Shown: piece after piece, positions 6,005 to 6,916 of the stretch
How the letters are laid out: every line of letters begins with the position of its first letter
Numbering within the stretch: position 1 is the stretch's first letter
DNA from: an uncultured bacterium
GTDB taxonomy: Bacteria; Verrucomicrobiota; Kiritimatiellia; CAIKKV01; CAITUY01
Direction: 5' to 3'
DNA: 6,916 nucleotides
NCBI GenBank assembly: GCA_903934155.1
Contig: CAIZMS010000179.1
Coordinates: 1 to 6,916, forward strand
The notes under the pieces: model-generated
The model's database searches: none
What the model saw: only the letters and a program-made list of their open reading frames with translations
Told to the model about the DNA's origin: nothing
Translations under genes and position numbers: made by a program

Positions 6005-6916
6005 ATCTGCGATCCAGTTTTTGAATGAGTTTTAACAGGTCATCACCGTAGGCCTCCAGTTTTGCAGGCCCCACGCCGGGAACTTTTTCGAGTTCCGAAT
6101 AGGTGGTTGGTCGCATGATGGCGATGGCCTTCAAGGTTTTGTTTCCAAAGACAATGTAGGCCGGAACTCCCTGCGCCGAGGCCTCTTCCTGTCTCCACTC
6201 CTTGAGTTCCTCAAAAATATTTTCTTCAACAGCCGAGAGAACCCGGTCGGTGTCAGGAAGGGGGGCGCCCCGCGGCGATCTTTGGGTGCTTTTCGGGGAT
6301 CGGGATATGGTTGCGGGAATTGGACTCGGACGCTGCGGATGCAGGGGCGGCCATTTCAGGCTGATGGACTGACGGCGCCACACTACTTCGCGCCCCAGCG
6401 GGCTGAGGCTGGCAACGGCGTACTGGTCCGGACTTAACAGGATCGTTTTGGCCTTCACCAGTTCATCAAATAACGCCTTCAGCGTCTCGGTTGGGGTTTT
6501 GGCCAATGCCCCGTGGGTGGGGATTTTGTCCAGATCGCGATCGGTAATGTCCTTTGCCTTGGAGCCTGCGGCTACCGCGATGATCGTATTCCGGCCGAAC
6601 CGTCCATCCATGCGCCCGACGCAACTCAGCAACTTCTGAATGAGCGGCCATTCCTCCTCAGTGGGGGGGCGGGGCCGTACGCTGGGATCAAATCCGCAGT
6701 GGTCGCAGCAACCACAGGCTCCTGCGTGGCCTTGTTTTTCCCCGAAATAATCGAGGATAAATTGATGCCGGCACTGGTGGGTGTTCGTGTAACGCAACAT
6801 CAGATCCAGCTTTTTCATGTCGCGTCGGCGCTTATCCTCAAGGGTCGGCAGCATGTCCCGAAGGCGTTTGAGGTCACCCCCCGCGATGAGAGACGTTGTG
6901 TAACACCGGGAGCCTG
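6003..6916 (-). CDS. recQ: RecQ-type ATP-dependent DNA helicase, C-terminal part
   Basis: The frame is open from the right edge to a TAA at 6003-6005, giving the last 303 residues; the helicase core lies outside the window. An internal ATG at 6854 is not the start, because the 20 codons before it continue the family pattern (GGDLKRLRDM, matching the region after RecQ motif VI). Then come the zinc-binding cluster CRHQFILDYFGE...CGCCDHC (6696-6773), with the four expected cysteines and one extra, and the RQC winged-helix domain (about 6662-6360, with RFGRNTIIAVAAGSK and LDKIPTHGALA). A Pro/Arg/Ser-rich basic linker (about 6350-6250) leads to one HRDC domain (6242-6006, with VPAYIVFGNKTLKAIA and LEKVPGVGPAKLEAYG). 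RecQ unwinds forked and recombination DNA in the 3' to 5' direction during repair. The family is clear; any special role with the downstream Crp/Fnr gene is unknown. Confidence 0.93.
   Translation of the reverse strand, partial: GSRCYTTSLIAGGDLKRLRDMLPTLEDKRRRDMKKLDLMLRYTNTHQCRHQFILDYFGEKQGHAGACGCCDHCGFDPSVRPRPPTEEEWPLIQKLLSCVGRMDGRFGRNTIIAVAAGSKAKDITDRDLDKIPTHGALAKTPTETLKALFDELVKAKTILLSPDQYAVASLSPLGREVVWRRQSISLKWPPLHPQRPSPIPATISRSPKSTQRSPRGAPLPDTDRVLSAVEENIFEELKEWRQEEASAQGVPAYIVFGNKTLKAIAIMRPTTYSELEKVPGVGPAKLEAYGDDLLKLIQKLDRR

Noticed and set aside
6003..6854. ATG at 6854 as the start of a short stand-alone RQC-HRDC protein
   Set aside because: The frame remains open upstream to the window edge, and those codons match the helicase region that precedes the zinc cluster.

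Overview
The window looks like bacterial chromosome of moderate to high GC content, from an organism with a Gram-negative-style envelope. The reasons are an O-antigen-ligase-family polymerase/ligase and a lipoprotein with a clean lipobox. I cannot name a genus. No rRNA, tRNA, integrase, transposase or CRISPR array is visible, and coding density is high, with no gene-free stretch over 160 bases.

Layout. (1) 1-1108, minus strand: a multi-spanning O-antigen ligase/polymerase family protein whose C-terminus runs off the left edge. (2) 1109-1212: a divergent intergenic region holding a strong plus-strand promoter overlapped by an imperfect dyad. (3) 1213-1578, plus: a small ArsR-family repressor whose last residues are encoded by a tandem 7-bp repeat. 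(4) 1529-1653: two inverted arms of that 7-bp repeat, able to fold into a long hairpin between the regulator and the next gene. (5) 1684-4146, plus: an 820-residue fusion of CoA-disulfide/persulfide reductase, rhodanese, TusA and DsrE2 domains. (6) 4303-5334, plus: an orphan ABC-type substrate-binding lipoprotein. (7) 5357-5989, minus: a cysteine-free Crp/Fnr-family regulator, convergent with the lipoprotein gene. (8) 6003-6916, minus: the C-terminal part of a RecQ helicase, 13 bases upstream of the Crp/Fnr gene and probably in one operon with it.

The centrepiece is the ArsR plus fusion-protein pair. All four domains keep their expected reactive cysteine (C42, C510, C590, C781), so a single polypeptide carries an NAD(P)H-driven flavin disulfide reductase and three successive sulfane-sulfur carriers. 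The likely job is cytoplasmic persulfide/polysulfide handling: reduction to sulfide, or relay of sulfane sulfur. The adjacent repressor, which has three cysteines, is a plausible sensor of reactive sulfur. This role is inferred from domain families and context. The flanking O-antigen ligase and RecQ-Crp/Fnr genes look unrelated housekeeping or accessory genes.
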